A DNA stretch of 64,000 bases from Juglans regia (Eukaryota > Streptophyta > Magnoliopsida > Fagales > Juglandaceae): NCBI RefSeq assembly GCF_001411555.2, contig NC_049901.1, positions 30,134,333-30,198,332 on the forward strand, read 5' to 3'. Every line of letters starts with the position of its first letter. Position 1 is the first letter of the stretch. The translations under genes and the position numbers were made by a program. Below are positions 47,455 through 60,160 of this stretch, piece after piece. The notes beneath the pieces were generated by a model, which was not told the DNA's origin, made no database searches, and worked only from the letters and a program-made list of their open reading frames with translations.

Positions 47455-47900
47455 AATAATGTCTTCAATTGTAAATTATCCCCCTGTTAAAATTACGATC
47501 TTAAACTACTATCTAGAGAGGATCTAGTAATCCATAATTTATGTGAATTATTACACTTTCATTGTAATAACCATCATTAATTATGTATTATTATCTCCAC
47601 TATAACAAGTTCCACATGATTCTTAGCTTCATTTTGGTTTTGATAAATAAATCTTTCTATTTACAAGTCAAAATAGAAAATGTGTGCACATAATCTAAAT
47701 TGTTGATGTGACAGAACTTAATTTATAAAAATATTTAATTAACTTTCTCTTATAAATTAATCTTGTTATATTAAGGATCCATGTAAAAGACATCTACATC
47801 GAAGTGGAATTGAATGCAACCAGATGTTAAATGCATGCAGGGGTACTTGTAGCTAATTACAGCTTTGTTATCCCCGAATCCTTTATATGATAATTTTCAG

Positions 47901-48009
47901 GGAGCAAACAAGAAGCTGTCGCCTGATCAAGTCCTCCATGATCATGAGGAACTTTTTTCTTTTCTGTTCCCCCCCCAAATTCACCAATCTCGTTTAAAAT
48001 ATGCGCAGG
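47901..48009 (+). other. Weak exon candidate
   Basis: An open 109-bp segment lies between TTTTCAG (a 3' splice-type site ending at 47900) and GTACGT at 48010 (a 5' splice-type site). It reads GANKKLSPDQVLHDHEELFS and onward. No other exon, start or protein family was recognised. It may lie in or beside LTR copy I. Confidence 0.2.
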
Positions 48010-48428
48010 GTACGTTTCAATATATTTCCATCTTGCAAGGGTACGTACTTAATGTCATTCTGTGATCGAAGGTATTAATTTTTCTAACACCTTGATGTTT
48101 TGTGATATTTAATATGCTTTGGCCAGGCCGCACCCTTCGAAGGATGAAACTCTTCCTGTGTGGGCAAAATAAGTCTAATTAGTAAAAGATTCGTCATTTT
48201 GGGAGCAAGGAAAGGCCCTGTTGAGCAAGCTGCAAGGCTAGCAAAAAGCTTAATACGAGCAAGACCTAGGCCAGCACAACCTCAGGCAGGCCATGGATAT
48301 GGAAAGGAGTAACAAGCGAGTGAGGTTAAGTGTCACATTTGGGTGAGCAAAGTCAAGGCGAGCAAAGGGTGTGTGAATTAATACCGGGTGAGGAAAGGTT
48401 AAACAAGCAGTGTGCAAGGTGTTCAAGT

Positions 48429-48703
48429 TGTTAAGATATAAAATAAATATTAAAATCTATCTCTTCCCATCAGCTTAAGTTTTTGGGATAAGTAATGATT
48501 TCATATGGTATCAGAGCAAAAGTCCTGAGTTCAAACCCTGACTCTACACTCTACACCATTTAATTAAATATTTCACTTGTTGGGCCTACTCATTGAGAGG
48601 AAGTCTGGCCTACAAGTAAGTGAGAGTGTTAAGATATAAAATAAATAATAAAATCTACATCTTCCCATCAATTTAAACTTTTGGGATAAGTGTTGATTTC
48701 ACA
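48429..48703 (+). mobile_element. SMART/TRIM element (275 bp), intact structure
   Basis: Two 77-bp LTRs (48429-48505 and 48627-48703), both starting TGTTAAGATATAAAATAAAT and ending in GATTTCA(T/C)A. The PBS TGGTATCAGAGC (48506-48517) follows the first directly, and a purine tract (AAGTGAGAG, 48618-48626) precedes the second. CAAGT flanks it on both sides (48424-48428 and 48704-48708). Non-coding; mobilised in trans by a related autonomous element. Among the smallest LTR retrotransposon types known in plants. Confidence 0.93.
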
Positions 48704-49227
48704 CAAGTATGGAAGCAAGCAAAGATATCAGGGGCAAGCCAAGGGTAAGTGATCTGGTTTGAGGACCTTGCTAGCAAGAGGGGCAGACCACCATCCAGGA
48801 GCAGAAAGGAAGGAGAATAAGAGAACATTTCCTTGTTGAGTGGAAGGCAAAGATGATCATTCTTTGATTTAGGATGGAAACAAGGCACTGGTGGTTCGCA
48901 AAGTGCAGCTTGTCCAATGGAAGGGTGAGCAAGCACGTAGGCAAGGCCAGAGAGCTAAAGCGGCACCTAGTTATGAAAAGTTGTTTAACGTACAAAGGTG
49001 AAGAACGAGCTCAAGGCAAGCAATGGTCGAGGAAAAAACCGTTGCTAACACGTACGAGCTTTCCGAGACTACACATAAATGCTTAGTAGGTGGCTGTGCC
49101 GTACTCAAAAGCCCGCACTCCATCTAAAGAGTCACATCTAGAATGGGTCTGCTGAAAGGACTACAACTTGGCAGATCATATCGTCTGAGTCCAGATGTTT
49201 GGTCTAACGCCACGTGGGAGACCCTTA

Positions 49228-49231
<4 letters not shown>

Positions 49232-49267
<36 letters not shown>
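49232..49267 (+). repeat. (GA)n microsatellite, about 18 repeats
   Basis: A pure GA run in LTR copy I. It sits at a different place in the LTR from the (GA)20 of LTR E, so the two arose separately. Confidence 0.95.
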
Positions 49268-49271
<4 letters not shown>

Positions 49272-49904
49272 GATATAAGGTAGGTCATAAAGACGTGTGG
49301 ACCATGCCTTGCCAGCTTTTCTCTGTCATCCTGCGAGACTAAAGGAATTATACTCAATCACATCTAGAGTCAGAAGGACACCTGAAAAGTTTGTGCTGTA
49401 AATGGCTTAAGACAAAAGTCAAAATCTCACTTTTGAGATCGTAAACACCTGAGAGCCCTTGGAGTCAGATTCTTCAAAGGAAGCAAGTGACTTCATATGA
49501 GACAAAGAAATGAGCAGTGCAACACGTTATAATTCTAAGATAGTGAGGTAGGTTAGCTTCTAAGATAGTACCGAGGAATAGAGGTGAATTTTGTGTGAGG
49601 ATGTTATGGAATTTTAGCATATCCATACTTTCTAATCATGAAATAATAAATATTTTCGCCATTATGGTTACAAATATTTTTACTTCGTGCTTTCTGAGAT
49701 TTGAATGCCTTTGTTTTCGATTCTATCTCTGTGTGAGTATCTATATCTTGTGTGAGTAATTATATCGTGTGTTGATCATCATGAGAACGGGATAGAGAAT
49801 TCCCCAAACCAATCCTATGATATATCACCATGAGCTTCATACGAGTAGAGAGAGTCCTCGTGAATGATTGGGGTGGGGCGATATTGTGTTGGCCTCACCC
49901 CTAT

Positions 49905-50192
49905 GGAGTTTTTAGAGATTCATTATTGATTTACTTGTTTGCATAAAACTATCCGGGGGAGCTAATGATAAAGTGAGAATGATGGGTATTCATGAATGTG
50001 GGGATGGATAATGTGGTGGAATTGAGTTTTAAAATAACTTTTGGACTTGATTGATCTTGAATGATTCCTTTGAATTATAGCCTTTAGACAATCTTTAAAG
50101 TAATAAATTTTGTGAATCAAACCAACGCCTATTTTAATTCCCTTTCTTTCTTCTTTGCTTGAGGACGAGCAAAGCTCAAGTTTGGGGGTATT
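49905..50192 (+). mobile_element. Remnant J: internal 3' end and PPT before LTR1
   Basis: Nearly the same 290 bp recur at about 53170-53462. It ends TTGAGGACGAGCAAAGCTCA then AGTTTGGGGGTA, the purine-rich 3' end typical of plant Tat/Athila-lineage elements. Non-coding. Confidence 0.75.
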
Positions 50193-51875
50193 TTATAAGT
50201 GTTATTTTTATGTAATTTTTATCACTCTTTTATTTATAAAGAGTGACATTTTCTTTTCAATACTATTGATTTTATTTTATTTCTACATATTTTTTTTAAT
50301 TTTCTTGGATTTGAAGCAACAAGAAGATTTAGTGCAAAAGGGGAGCATTTTAGTAAAACAAAAGTGACTACGGATCCAGACCGATGAGAGTTTGCGAGAT
50401 CTAAAGAGAGCCGATGAGATTCGGGTTAGGAGCGTTGTCCCGTGGGCAGCAGAGAGATTTCTCTCGCCCAAAGGCGAGAACACTTACCTCTCAGTAGGTA
50501 AGGAAACTCACGAGCAAAAGGCACAACCAGAAGGCGCGAAGATTTGGCAACAAGGCTCTAGGTAGTTAGATTGGGAGACTAGTCTAAACGACTAACTTAA
50601 AATACCAACCTAAACAACATCGTGGGCAACAACTAGAAAAGGCGAGAGGAGTCTTTCATTCCCGTCGGGAGTCTTTCCATTCGGTAGGCGAAGAAAGGGT
50701 CGTGTGGTCTTTGTGACCTCCATCTCTGTTCATTTGTGACCTCCACGCCAGTTATATCAGCGCACAAGGCATCTACCCGGTTGGATAATTCCTCCCGATC
50801 GGGATCAATCGGTTGCTGACCACCAAATTCAAGTTTCGCAATCAATCTGTTCGTGACCAAATCCTCCCGAACATCGCAATTCAAGTCACATATCACTGAA
50901 TCTTCCATTTTAGATAATCTCATTATTATTGGGATAATTCTTTTTATGTTAACATTTATCTTTAGAAACCAATTTCCAAATCTTTAGGCTAGATTGTAGC
51001 CGCAGTTATCTTGTTTTCAAATTTGAATTTCAACATCTATTTAATTTCGACTTGTGGGATGAATTGAAGAGAGTTTGGAATTGAAGTCGGGAGTTTTTAT
51101 GCTTTAGAGTCTGAGTCTGAGTTTAGAGTTCCATAATTTATTCTTTAAGTGTTCTTTCGAGAAAGCTGAACTGGAAGGCAGAGGCGAGAGCCACATGCTT
51201 CATCAACCGACTTCAATGAAGAACACCAGTTTTATTATTTTTCTTTACAATTCCATTATGAACTAATTCTATTTTCTAGAGTTTTGATGTAGCTAAGCAT
51301 TGAACACACAGTTTATATTCCAAGTTATTTTATTTTCAATATTTCCATGATTAAGTGTTTATTCTTTGTTCTTAATGCTTACAATTTTCTAGCTAACTAT
51401 TGTTTTATCTTTTGGATTGCAATGAGACCGAGAGGTAATTTGTGATTAAAACTCTAGGATTAAACACCATTAGTTGAGCGAAAACAGAGATGCGTTACTA
51501 TGACTAGTGTGATTTTCAAGAAAAATCCAAAGAACTTAATGAGTATCCAATTAGTGAAATTCACATAGAGATTTTGAGTTATTAATTGGAGATATTTTTG
51601 ATATTGATCAAGAGAAAATATTGAATAATTAAGGGATTTTTATCATCATCTTGGGATAATTGGGATTCTATAACAAGGAAGAATAAATTATGTGGGATTT
51701 GCTAGGTGAAGTCAAATGCTCTAGATCTATTCTTATTATTTTTAAAATATCAATTTTAATGTTCTTTTCTTCAGTTTAATAAATCATTCTTCAAACTTCA
51801 GTTTTCCAAATAGCAATTAATTTAGTCAATTTTAATACTCAATAGCATAGTTATTCTCTGTGGGTTCAATATCCG
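50193..51875 (+). mobile_element. Remnant J: LTR1 (Tat/Athila type)
   Basis: Starts TTATAAGTG (LTR2: TGATAAGTG) after the PPT and matches LTR2 throughout, ending near 'ctgtgggttcaatatccg'. About 65 bp of the LTR 3' end are missing. It contains the uninterrupted version of the site where A2 is inserted in LTR2 (ACTTACCTCT at 50482). A 96-codon minus frame at 50633-50923 has no recognised domain and is not in LTR2 in intact form. Confidence 0.75.
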
Positions 51876-53462
51876 TATGGTATGATGAATGAAAAAAAGC
51901 CATTGATAAGAATATGACTGAAATTTATTATAATTTTTAGGAAAAATTCTCATTTCTTGAGTCTAGCTGTTAATTTTTTACTTGATCTTACTTAATTTGA
52001 TATTTCCTATGTTCAGTAAATGCCTCTTATGATGATTAATTGTTTTGAGTACCTAGAGAAATTGTATGTGAATTTTGTGAATTTGTATGGTCTCAACTTA
52101 CTCTAAAAAACTTGTTTCATTACACTCGAGGTGAAATCCTAGACAAAATATTACTGGGAAAATGATTAAGGCATTCTTTGGACCCATTGAGCCTTTCAAG
52201 CTTACCTATTTATTATCTTTATCTCTAATCGCCCCTTTGAGCTTTATTGAAATATATTTTGGCCTTATATTTTTATTTCATGTAAACCTCATATTCCCTA
52301 CCCTATTTCAGCTTAAACACTGATATCCTTACCTTTCAAGAGAATAAATTTACACAAAGCCACAAACTCGCAATAGCATGAAAGGCAAGAGAGATAGAAG
52401 GTCTACAAGTAAAGTAATTATAGTAATATTATCAAAATCATAAGTTTGGGGGTGTGAAAAATCAACTCGTCTACTGTGTGGCCAACAAGAAAAGGCCGAC
52501 GAGAGTCATCCACAAAGGTAGTCGAAAAGGTATGGAATATTTTCTAAAAAAAAAAAATTGATCTGCCAAACAAAGGGGTAAAGATAGAGATACTTGAAAG
52601 TGCAATAAAGAGAGATATGTTGAGAGATTTACAATGATTGAGAATAGATGTTTGTGTTAGAAGTGAGAATAAGTTTACACAAAGTCATAGACTCACAAGA
52701 GCATGAAAGGCAAGAGAGGTAGAAGGTCTACAAGTAAAGTAATTATAGTAATATTATCAAAATCATAAGTTTGGAGGTATGAAAAGTCAACTCATCTACT
52801 GTGTGGCCAACAAGAAAAGGCCGACAAGAGTCATCCACAAAGGTAGTCAAAAAGGTATGGAATATTTTCTAAAAAAATAAAATAAAATCCGATCTACCGA
52901 ATATAAGGGTAAAGATAGAGATACTTGAAAGTGCAATAAAAAGAGGTATATTGAGAGATTCACAATGATTGAGAATAGATGTTTGTGTTAGAAGTAAGAA
53001 TGCTCTATTTATTCTGTTGATGTTCAAACTTAAGTTCTCTTGCTTTGTTTGAATCCTACATTTTCTTTGTAGCCCTCACCCTAGCCTTACATTACAAACT
53101 TAATAAAGACTTATTGATCCCTAGTGATAGTTTTTGTTCTACATTAGTGGAGAGTGATTTGAAAAGAAAGCCTATGGAGTTTTTAGAGATCCATTATTGA
53201 TTTAATTGCTTGCATAAAACTATTTAGGAAACTAATGATGGAGTGAGAATGATGGGTATGCCTGAATGTGGGGATTGATAATGCGGTGGAATTGGGATTT
53301 AAATTAACTTTTGGACTTGACTAATCTTGAATGATTCCTTTGAATTATGGCCTTTAGACAATCTTAGACGCAATAAACTTTGAGAATCAAACCAATGCTT
53401 ATTTTGATTGTCTTTCTTTCTTCTTTGCTTGAGGGCGAGCAAAACTTAAATTTGGGAGTATT
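51876..53462 (+). mobile_element. Remnant J: non-coding internal 3' region
   Basis: AT-rich sequence with the 'gagcctttcaagcttacc' phrase common in the 3' untranslated part of Tat/Athila elements, then the 325-bp tandem repeat, then the second PPT copy (53430-53462). No gag or pol. It lies where a complete element would have its whole coding region, so most of the interior is missing. Confidence 0.7.
52340..52999. repeat. 325-bp tandem duplication in J
   Basis: 52340-52664 and 52665-52999 are two closely similar copies, each beginning GAGAATAA(A/G)TTTACACAAAG and including GTGTGGCCAACAAGAAAAGG. The second has a small expansion in its A-rich part. Confidence 0.9.
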
Positions 53463-56400
53463 TGATAAGTGTTATTTTTATTTGATTTTTATCACTCTTT
53501 TATTTAAGAAAAGTGTCATTTTCCCTTCAATACTATTGATTTTATTTTATTTCAACATATTTTTATTCATTTTCTTGGATTTGAAGGAATGAGAAAATTT
53601 ATGCAAAATGAGAGCATTTTGGTACAAAAAAAGAGACTACGGATTAAAGACTGATGAGAGACAGCGAGACCTGAAGAGAGCCGATGAGATTTGGGCGAGG
53701 AGCCTTGTCCCTTGAGCAGCAAAGAGATTTCTCTCGCCCTAAGGCGAGAAGACTTATGTAACAGCCCGCTAGAAATTCATTGGTGGAATTTCTATTGACT
53801 TTAGGAATCTCGTGAAAAACCCATAAGTTTTTTATGAATCGACCAATCGCTTAGGTTTTACTCTGTCATCATAATCAGTGTTATCACTCACTATGGTGCT
53901 AGATTTATGAGTTTAATTATTTGAAATAGTTAGAAGTATCAGATTGTGTTTTGGTTTACGCCATTAGACTCAGTTGATTATTTAGGATTTTATGGCGCAA
54001 TAACCATTTTTCATAATTTCGGACGAAACGTCTGTTGGAAATTGTGAAATTTATTTTTAGGGGCACTTCGGGGTTGAAATTTATTTTCACTATAGGTTAA
54101 TATGAATATTTAGAATTTTTCAGTACTAAGTTTATTATGCATTTTTTTGGAGTGAATAGTAACCTCGATAAGCGCATCCAGTGCAGTGTTTTCAAAATAA
54201 CAGTGTGAAATGTCCAAATTAGGGTGGAGGAGTTTTATTTGGACACTTGGCAAGATCTTAGCCACACATAGTGAATAGTATTAGACACTTGGCACCATGA
54301 GGAACCATTAGATGGATTTGTGAAGGAAGTCAAGGTGTGAGATCATGCCACCTAAGCAAAGCTCTGTTTCATCTGATCAACTAAATTGTGCCAGACCAAA
54401 GAGGGTTTCAACCCTAGCAAAACCCTAAATGGTTGGAATCCAATTGAAACCCCAAAAGCTTGGTTGAAACCAAAACCCTAAATGGTTTTTCCGAACCCTA
54501 AAGTTGGCCTTCAAACCATTTTTAATCCGATTTCTATCATTGTGTTTAATCACTTGATTAAATCACTTCCACATGCTATTAATTAATCAAATCATTGTTA
54601 TGACATCATTATTCAACCTTTTAAACCTTGGAAATTTGATTGGGCCAAGAAAAATTGGTTTTGGGCTTGATAGCATCTCAAACTCTAATCAAACCCCCTT
54701 TAAACCCCAAATTGAAGCCCACTTGGTTGGGGCCCACCAAGGCCCACGAAATTGGCCACCTTGGCAAAGCTTCTTGGAGAAGTTTCCTCCCCCACATGGC
54801 AGACCATCCACTGCCATTGGCTGCACCCAATAGTGCCTTGATGTGAAGGAGAAAGCCACTCCATCAACCTCCATCTTTCACAGCTGCTGCAGGCAGTCTC
54901 TGCCCCTCACTATTCTCCACTTTATGTCACATAGCCACCTCCAATCAAGGGTCATTCCAGCCCACAACTTCCCCCTCCAGGAGTCTATAGTCGTGCAAGG
55001 CACTTTTCATTCCATTTTATCACTTCTTTTCCCCGTTCTTAGAGAGAAACCCAAAAGAGCTCTCTCGGGCAGATTTCTGAGACATTTTGCGTGACCCATT
55101 TTAGACCCTTTAAAAGTTTATTCCTTCACATACATTGTTCGTCTTTGAGTCTAGTTTCCGTGGATATCTTACTCGTCTCATTCCATTCTCATTTGTTTGG
55201 TAAAAAGTATTTTTAACCATTGAAAGGTCATTCTAGGCGTGAAACTGGAGAGTATGTTATGTTTTGGAAGTTTTGACCAAGCTAATGGACATATCTTGGT
55301 CCGAGAATTTTATGGAGTGCTGTTAACATGTGTTTATGAATGTTCATTGAGGTTTTTGTGCATGAATAAATCTTTTGATGATAGATTTTCTTAGAGTTAG
55401 AAACTTGAAAACTGGAAGTGGAAAAACAGTTTCTGTTTTGTGAAAGTTTGAATATTTCGTGGTTTAATCTTATTCCAAGGGCTTTGATATTTTTATTTGA
55501 TGATCCAAAGCCTCTTATATACATGTTAGGATGTTATTTCAAAGATATTTAGTATTAGTTTTAAAGATATGATTTTCTATGCAAGAGGATTTTGGTTAGG
55601 CCTAAAATTTGATGTTCTTGAGTTAGATCCATGTTTTATTAGATTTTAGCCATGTGATTTTATGTTTGATGGTTGGATCCTCTTTAGGACACATTTTTAA
55701 ACCATGTGATGAGTTAGTTTGAAGATCACATGTCTTTAAGCCATGGATCAAGAGATTGATCAAAGTTAGTTTGGAAAAACAGTTTCTGTTTTAGACTAAG
55801 CTTAAAACCAAAAACTCCAAGTGTTGTTTTGTGATTTTTGGTGAGTTTTGTTTGATGATTTAAAGCATGTTTGATCTAAGGATGATGTTATGAATATGTT
55901 TGAAGTAAGATTTGATTTTTTGGAATTCTTGGAGATGTTTTTATTAAGGTCAAAACTTGTGATTTAAGGTTTACTTTTTGTTAAAAAGTTTGGGTCTTTT
56001 TACAAAAAGCTTGGTGTTGATAATTAGTTTTTTCTTAATGGATATTTTTTAAGTGTGTTTTTAAACTTAGGATAGGAAGATATTTGTTACAAGATTTTGG
56101 TTTATTCATGAGTTTTGAAACTTGAAAGAATTGCAACCAAAATCAAGACAAATGGCCTATGTAGGTTTCGGCCATAGTGAGTTTTTCATAGTTGTGATTG
56201 GTTTTAAATTTTTCTAAGTTGATATTTGAGTTTGGGACAAAATTTACATTAGGAATGTAAATTTTGGTAATTTTTGGAATTAGGATGTCAAATCCTTAAG
56301 TTAGGGGTAAAATGGTCATTTGCCCACATGTAGAGGGTAAAATGGTAATTTTACTCCAAGTTGTTTCTTTTCACATTTCTAATTGTTAGTAATTAATTTC

Positions 56401-59190
56401 TAACTTTTAGAATACCCTTCTACAATTCCTCGTGTTTCGTACTTTATTCTAGTAGAACGCGACGATCGAGGTAAGTTAACTTTTAACTTACTATCAGTTT
56501 AATGTGTATGGGTGATGAGTAAGGAAACTACAATTTATGTTTGTATGTTTTTAGTATCATATGTGCCATGCCAAGTCATTATATATTTATCTATTACACA
56601 GAATTTATTCTGTCATGAATTATTGATCTGTTACACAAGATATTCTGTCACGTATTACTATACATTGCAAGTATGTCATGTAAAGTTATGTATGCCATCT
56701 GTTACATATATTTCATGTCACGTAATATTCACTGTCACATGTTACGACATGTTAAGAAATGTTGTCTGTTATATGGTATGTCATGTTACGAAATGTTGCA
56801 TGTTACATGTATGTCATGTTATGAAATGTTCTCTGTTACATTTATGTCTTGAAGTATGTCATGTCTGTTGTCTTATGTTCATGTCACGTTATGCTACGTC
56901 AGGACTTCTATCTTTTATGTCACGTTCATGTTACGTCACGTTACGAAATGTCATGTATGCCAGTTAAGTCATTCATGTCAATCACGACCCTAAGCGCTAG
57001 GATGGGGTAATATCCTATTGGAACTCATTTGTTCACACTAGAGTGTCTAAATAGGTGTGAAATTCCCTGGGTTGACGAAGTACAGTCAACAGGTTGTGAC
57101 TGGGGCCTAATTAGCTGGTCACCGGAGCGCGCCAGGCACTAACGCTGATGGAGCCACACTTTATGTTACGTGTGTCCACAACAAGTGTGGCACAAACAAA
57201 TAAGTCATGGGGCCACAACAACTGTGGAGCATACACTACGTGAGACACAGCAATTGTGACACGTAGAATACATGGGGCCACAACAATTGTGGAGTACGTA
57301 TTAACGCACTCACGTGGGGCCACAACTACCATTCCCCCCGAATGGTAGATTCTGTTATAGGATCTGAAGGAGAACCGAGAATCGACCAACTGGAAACGGT
57401 CGACTAAGCGACAGTGCGACGTAGATGATAGTACAGTAGTTACCTCAGATTACTACTTGTATTTGTGGAGTTCAATCTCCAGCACTCTTTTGATCACAAC
57501 CATATGAACTATTATTGTGATCTTAGTCACTTAGTATGTGGTTAAGTATGAAGTATGTTTTAAGTATTTGGGATATTTTAGTTTGGTGCATAATATTGCT
57601 AAAGAAAAAATAAATAAATTTATTATCCGCTGCGAATATTGCTGCGAATATTGCATAATGCTAGATGCATGTTAGGAACGTTGCATCTTATATGTCATGA
57701 ACGGGGGCAAGTAACCTTGTGTTGCATGTCTCGACGCTTCAAATGTCCGTCCGATCCCAAGCGAAATTTGGGGGCGTCACAACTTACCTCTAGGTAGGCG
57801 AGGAAACTTGAGACCAGAAGGCGCAAAAATTTGGCGACAAGGCTCTGGGCAGTAAGATTGGGTTACTAGTCTAAATGACCAACTTAAAAGACCAACCTAA
57901 ACGACATCGTGAGCAACAACTAGAAAATGAGAGAGGAGTCTTCATCCCGGTCGGGAGACTTTACACTCGGTACATGAGGAGAGGGCCGTGTGGTCTTTGT
58001 GACCTCCACGCCTTTTCATTTGTGACCTCAACCTAGTTATATTCAGACCACATGGCGTCTACCCCCTGGGATAATTCCTCCCTACCGGGATCAATAGGTT
58101 GCTGACCACCAAATCCTCTTGAACTCCGCGATTCAAGCCATATATCATTGAATCTTATATTTTAGATAATTCTGTTATTCTTGAGATAATTCTTTTTATG
58201 TTAACATGTATCTTCAGAAACTAATTTCCAGATCTTTAGGGTAGATTGTAGCTGCAGTTATCTTGTTTCCATATTTGAATTTTAACATCTATTTAATCTC
58301 AACTTGTGGAATGAATAAAGGAGAGTTCGGAATCGGAGTCGAAAGTTTTTATGTTTTGGAGTCTGAGTCTGATTTAGAGTTCCAGAATTTATTCTTTAAG
58401 TGTTATTTCGAGAAGGTGAAACTAGAGGGCAAAGTCAAGAGCTGCATACTTCATCAACAGACTTCAACGAAAAATACCAGTTTTATTATTTTTCTTTTCA
58501 ATTTCATTATGAACTAATTCTAGTTTCTGGAGTTTTGATGTAGCTTAGTATTGAACACACAATTTACATTCTAAGTTATTTTATTTTCAATATTTTCATG
58601 ATATAGTATTTATTCCATGTTCTTAATGCTTACAATTTTTCAGCTGTCTATTGTTTGCTCTTTTGGATTGCAATGACACCGAGAGGTGTTTGTCATCAAA
58701 GCTCTAGGATTAAACACCATTAGTTGAGCGAAAGCAGAGATACTTTACCGCAATTAGTATAATTTTCAAGAAAAATCCAAAGAACTTAATGAATCTCCAA
58801 TTAGTTAAATTCACATAGAGATATGGAGTTATTGGTTGGAAATATTTTGGATATTGTTCGAGAGAAAATATTGAATAGTTGAGGAATTTTTATCATCAAC
58901 TTGGGATAATTGGGATTTTATAACAAGGAAGAATAAATTGTGTGGGATTTGCTAGGTGAAGTTAAATGCTCTAGATCTATTCTTATTATTTTTAAAATCT
59001 CAATTTTAATGTTATTTTATCCAGTTTAATAAACCATTCTTCATTTTTTGATTTTCCAAATAATAATTAATTTAGTCAATTTCAATACTCAATAGCATAA
59101 TTATTCCCTGTGGGTTCGATATCCGTTTTCTTTAAAACACTCTACTACTTGTTATGATTCTGTGCACTTACAAATATATTTGTATGCGAA
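53463..59190 (+). mobile_element. Remnant J: LTR2, interrupted by solo LTR A2
   Basis: TGATAAGTG at 53463 to about 59190. Removing A2 plus one ACTTA leaves about 1.7 kb that aligns with LTR1. The 3' end (CTGTGGGTTCGATATCCG then about 60 bp) is more complete than in LTR1. Beyond it, family-F LTR copy I resumes ('gtagacgttcc...gtgcaacatgt' as in LTR E near 19982-20000). Confidence 0.75.
53757..57781 (+). mobile_element. Solo LTR A2 (family A, 4025 bp) with perfect TSD
   Basis: Begins TGTAACAGCCCGC and ends GGGGGCGTCACA. ACTTA flanks it at 53752-53756 and 57782-57786. LTR1 of J supplies the unoccupied site (50482), which proves the ends. It is the inverted relative of A1; against A1 it lacks about 590 bp (A1 449-1035) and has extra sequence elsewhere. 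Frames inside (54573-54833, 56512-56967, 57111-57389) are LTR sequence, not genes. Confidence 0.95.
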
Positions 59191-60160
59191 CATTATCTTC
59201 GAGTTGCTTGGCCAAGTAGACGTTCCTTAGTGCAACATGTATACCTTTGTGTGAGTGCCGACCTTTGTTGGGGACAGACGAGTTTACTTGCTCCATGTTG
59301 GCCGAGTGGGAGAGATTCTCCCAAATGATGGGGTGGCTCACCCCCTGTTGGTCCATCAAGAGACAAATGTTTGTGTGATGAATATGTATGTGATAATTGT
59401 TAACTGCCATGTGGTTGGTGTTACATGTTTTACGTGCTAGAGAAGACCATGATTCCTCGCCTCGTAGACATGTACAACTATACATATATTGAGTTTTGCA
59501 TACAGGGTAATTCCTCAAAGTGTGATTCATCGCCATTTTTATGCATACATGTATTCTTTTCTTGAGAGGGTGATTTATCGCTATGCAATAATACATGTGC
59601 TCACTCCTTTTATACATGAAACTGTTCATTGCATATTCATGAGCATTGGTTCTCATTAGCTATCTAGTCATAACTACCTAACCTACCTATGGTTTCGATG
59701 TGGGAACCATAGATTTTGATGCAAAAATAGACCCAGCAGTGATACCCAAGGAGGAAGAGACAACCCAACCCAAGCAGTAGGTGTGTAGACCAATTTTCCT
59801 TGGTAGGATTTGTCTGTCTCTAGAAGCTATATTTGTAAATAGTAGTTAGGCGACCAAACGTGTTCAATCGACCTTATTTGGGGTGTATGAATAAAAAAGC
59901 TGGACATGTGTATAATTATTTGAGAAATGAAGTGTAATGTGGATATTGTCATAATACATTCACTAGTTTTATTAAGCTTTTGGTACTGTAACAATTAGCC
60001 TTTAGGCTAAACTTTTACTTTTTTCGTTGTGAACCATATATCTTTCCTATTACACGTGCAACGTTCACTATGTTACACATGCACTTCCTAGTGAACATTG
60101 CACGCCTAACCCAACTCAAACCCTGGGTGTCGCCACATGGCTGGCACCCTTGGCACCACA
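59191..60160 (+). mobile_element. Family-F LTR copy I, right part
   Basis: Matches LTR E (about 19975-20110) and the inverted F LTRs ('aacctacctatggttt' and 'ccatagattttgatgc' near 59680-59725). Ends TTGGCACCACA at 60160, the same end as the F 5' LTR. The next bases (GATCC) are not a PBS, so copy I looks like a solo LTR. The frame at 59168-59656 (minus) is LTR-derived. Confidence 0.65.

Larger units (their letters stand above)
48126..49904 (+). mobile_element. Family-F LTR copy I, left part
   Basis: Contains phrases shared with G and E ('catatcgtctgag', 'gccacgtgggagacccttaa', 'aaaatctcacttttgagatc', 'gattggggtgg'). It hosts the SMART at 48429 and is broken at 49904 by remnant J; the same LTR resumes at about 59191 and ends GGCACCACA at 60160. 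The left edge is uncertain. The segment at 48430-48700 is foreign. Confidence 0.65.

Noticed and set aside
47784..47800. Possible start of LTR copy I at TGTAAAAGAC with a GATCC flank like that after 60160
   Set aside because: The flank is offset by one base and the following sequence does not resemble LTR E, so the left edge was left open.
48506..48560. tRNA-like or SINE promoter boxes (GAGTTCAAACCC resembles a B box)
   Set aside because: The flanking 77-bp LTRs, TSD and PBS identify a SMART; no A box at proper spacing and no A-rich tail.
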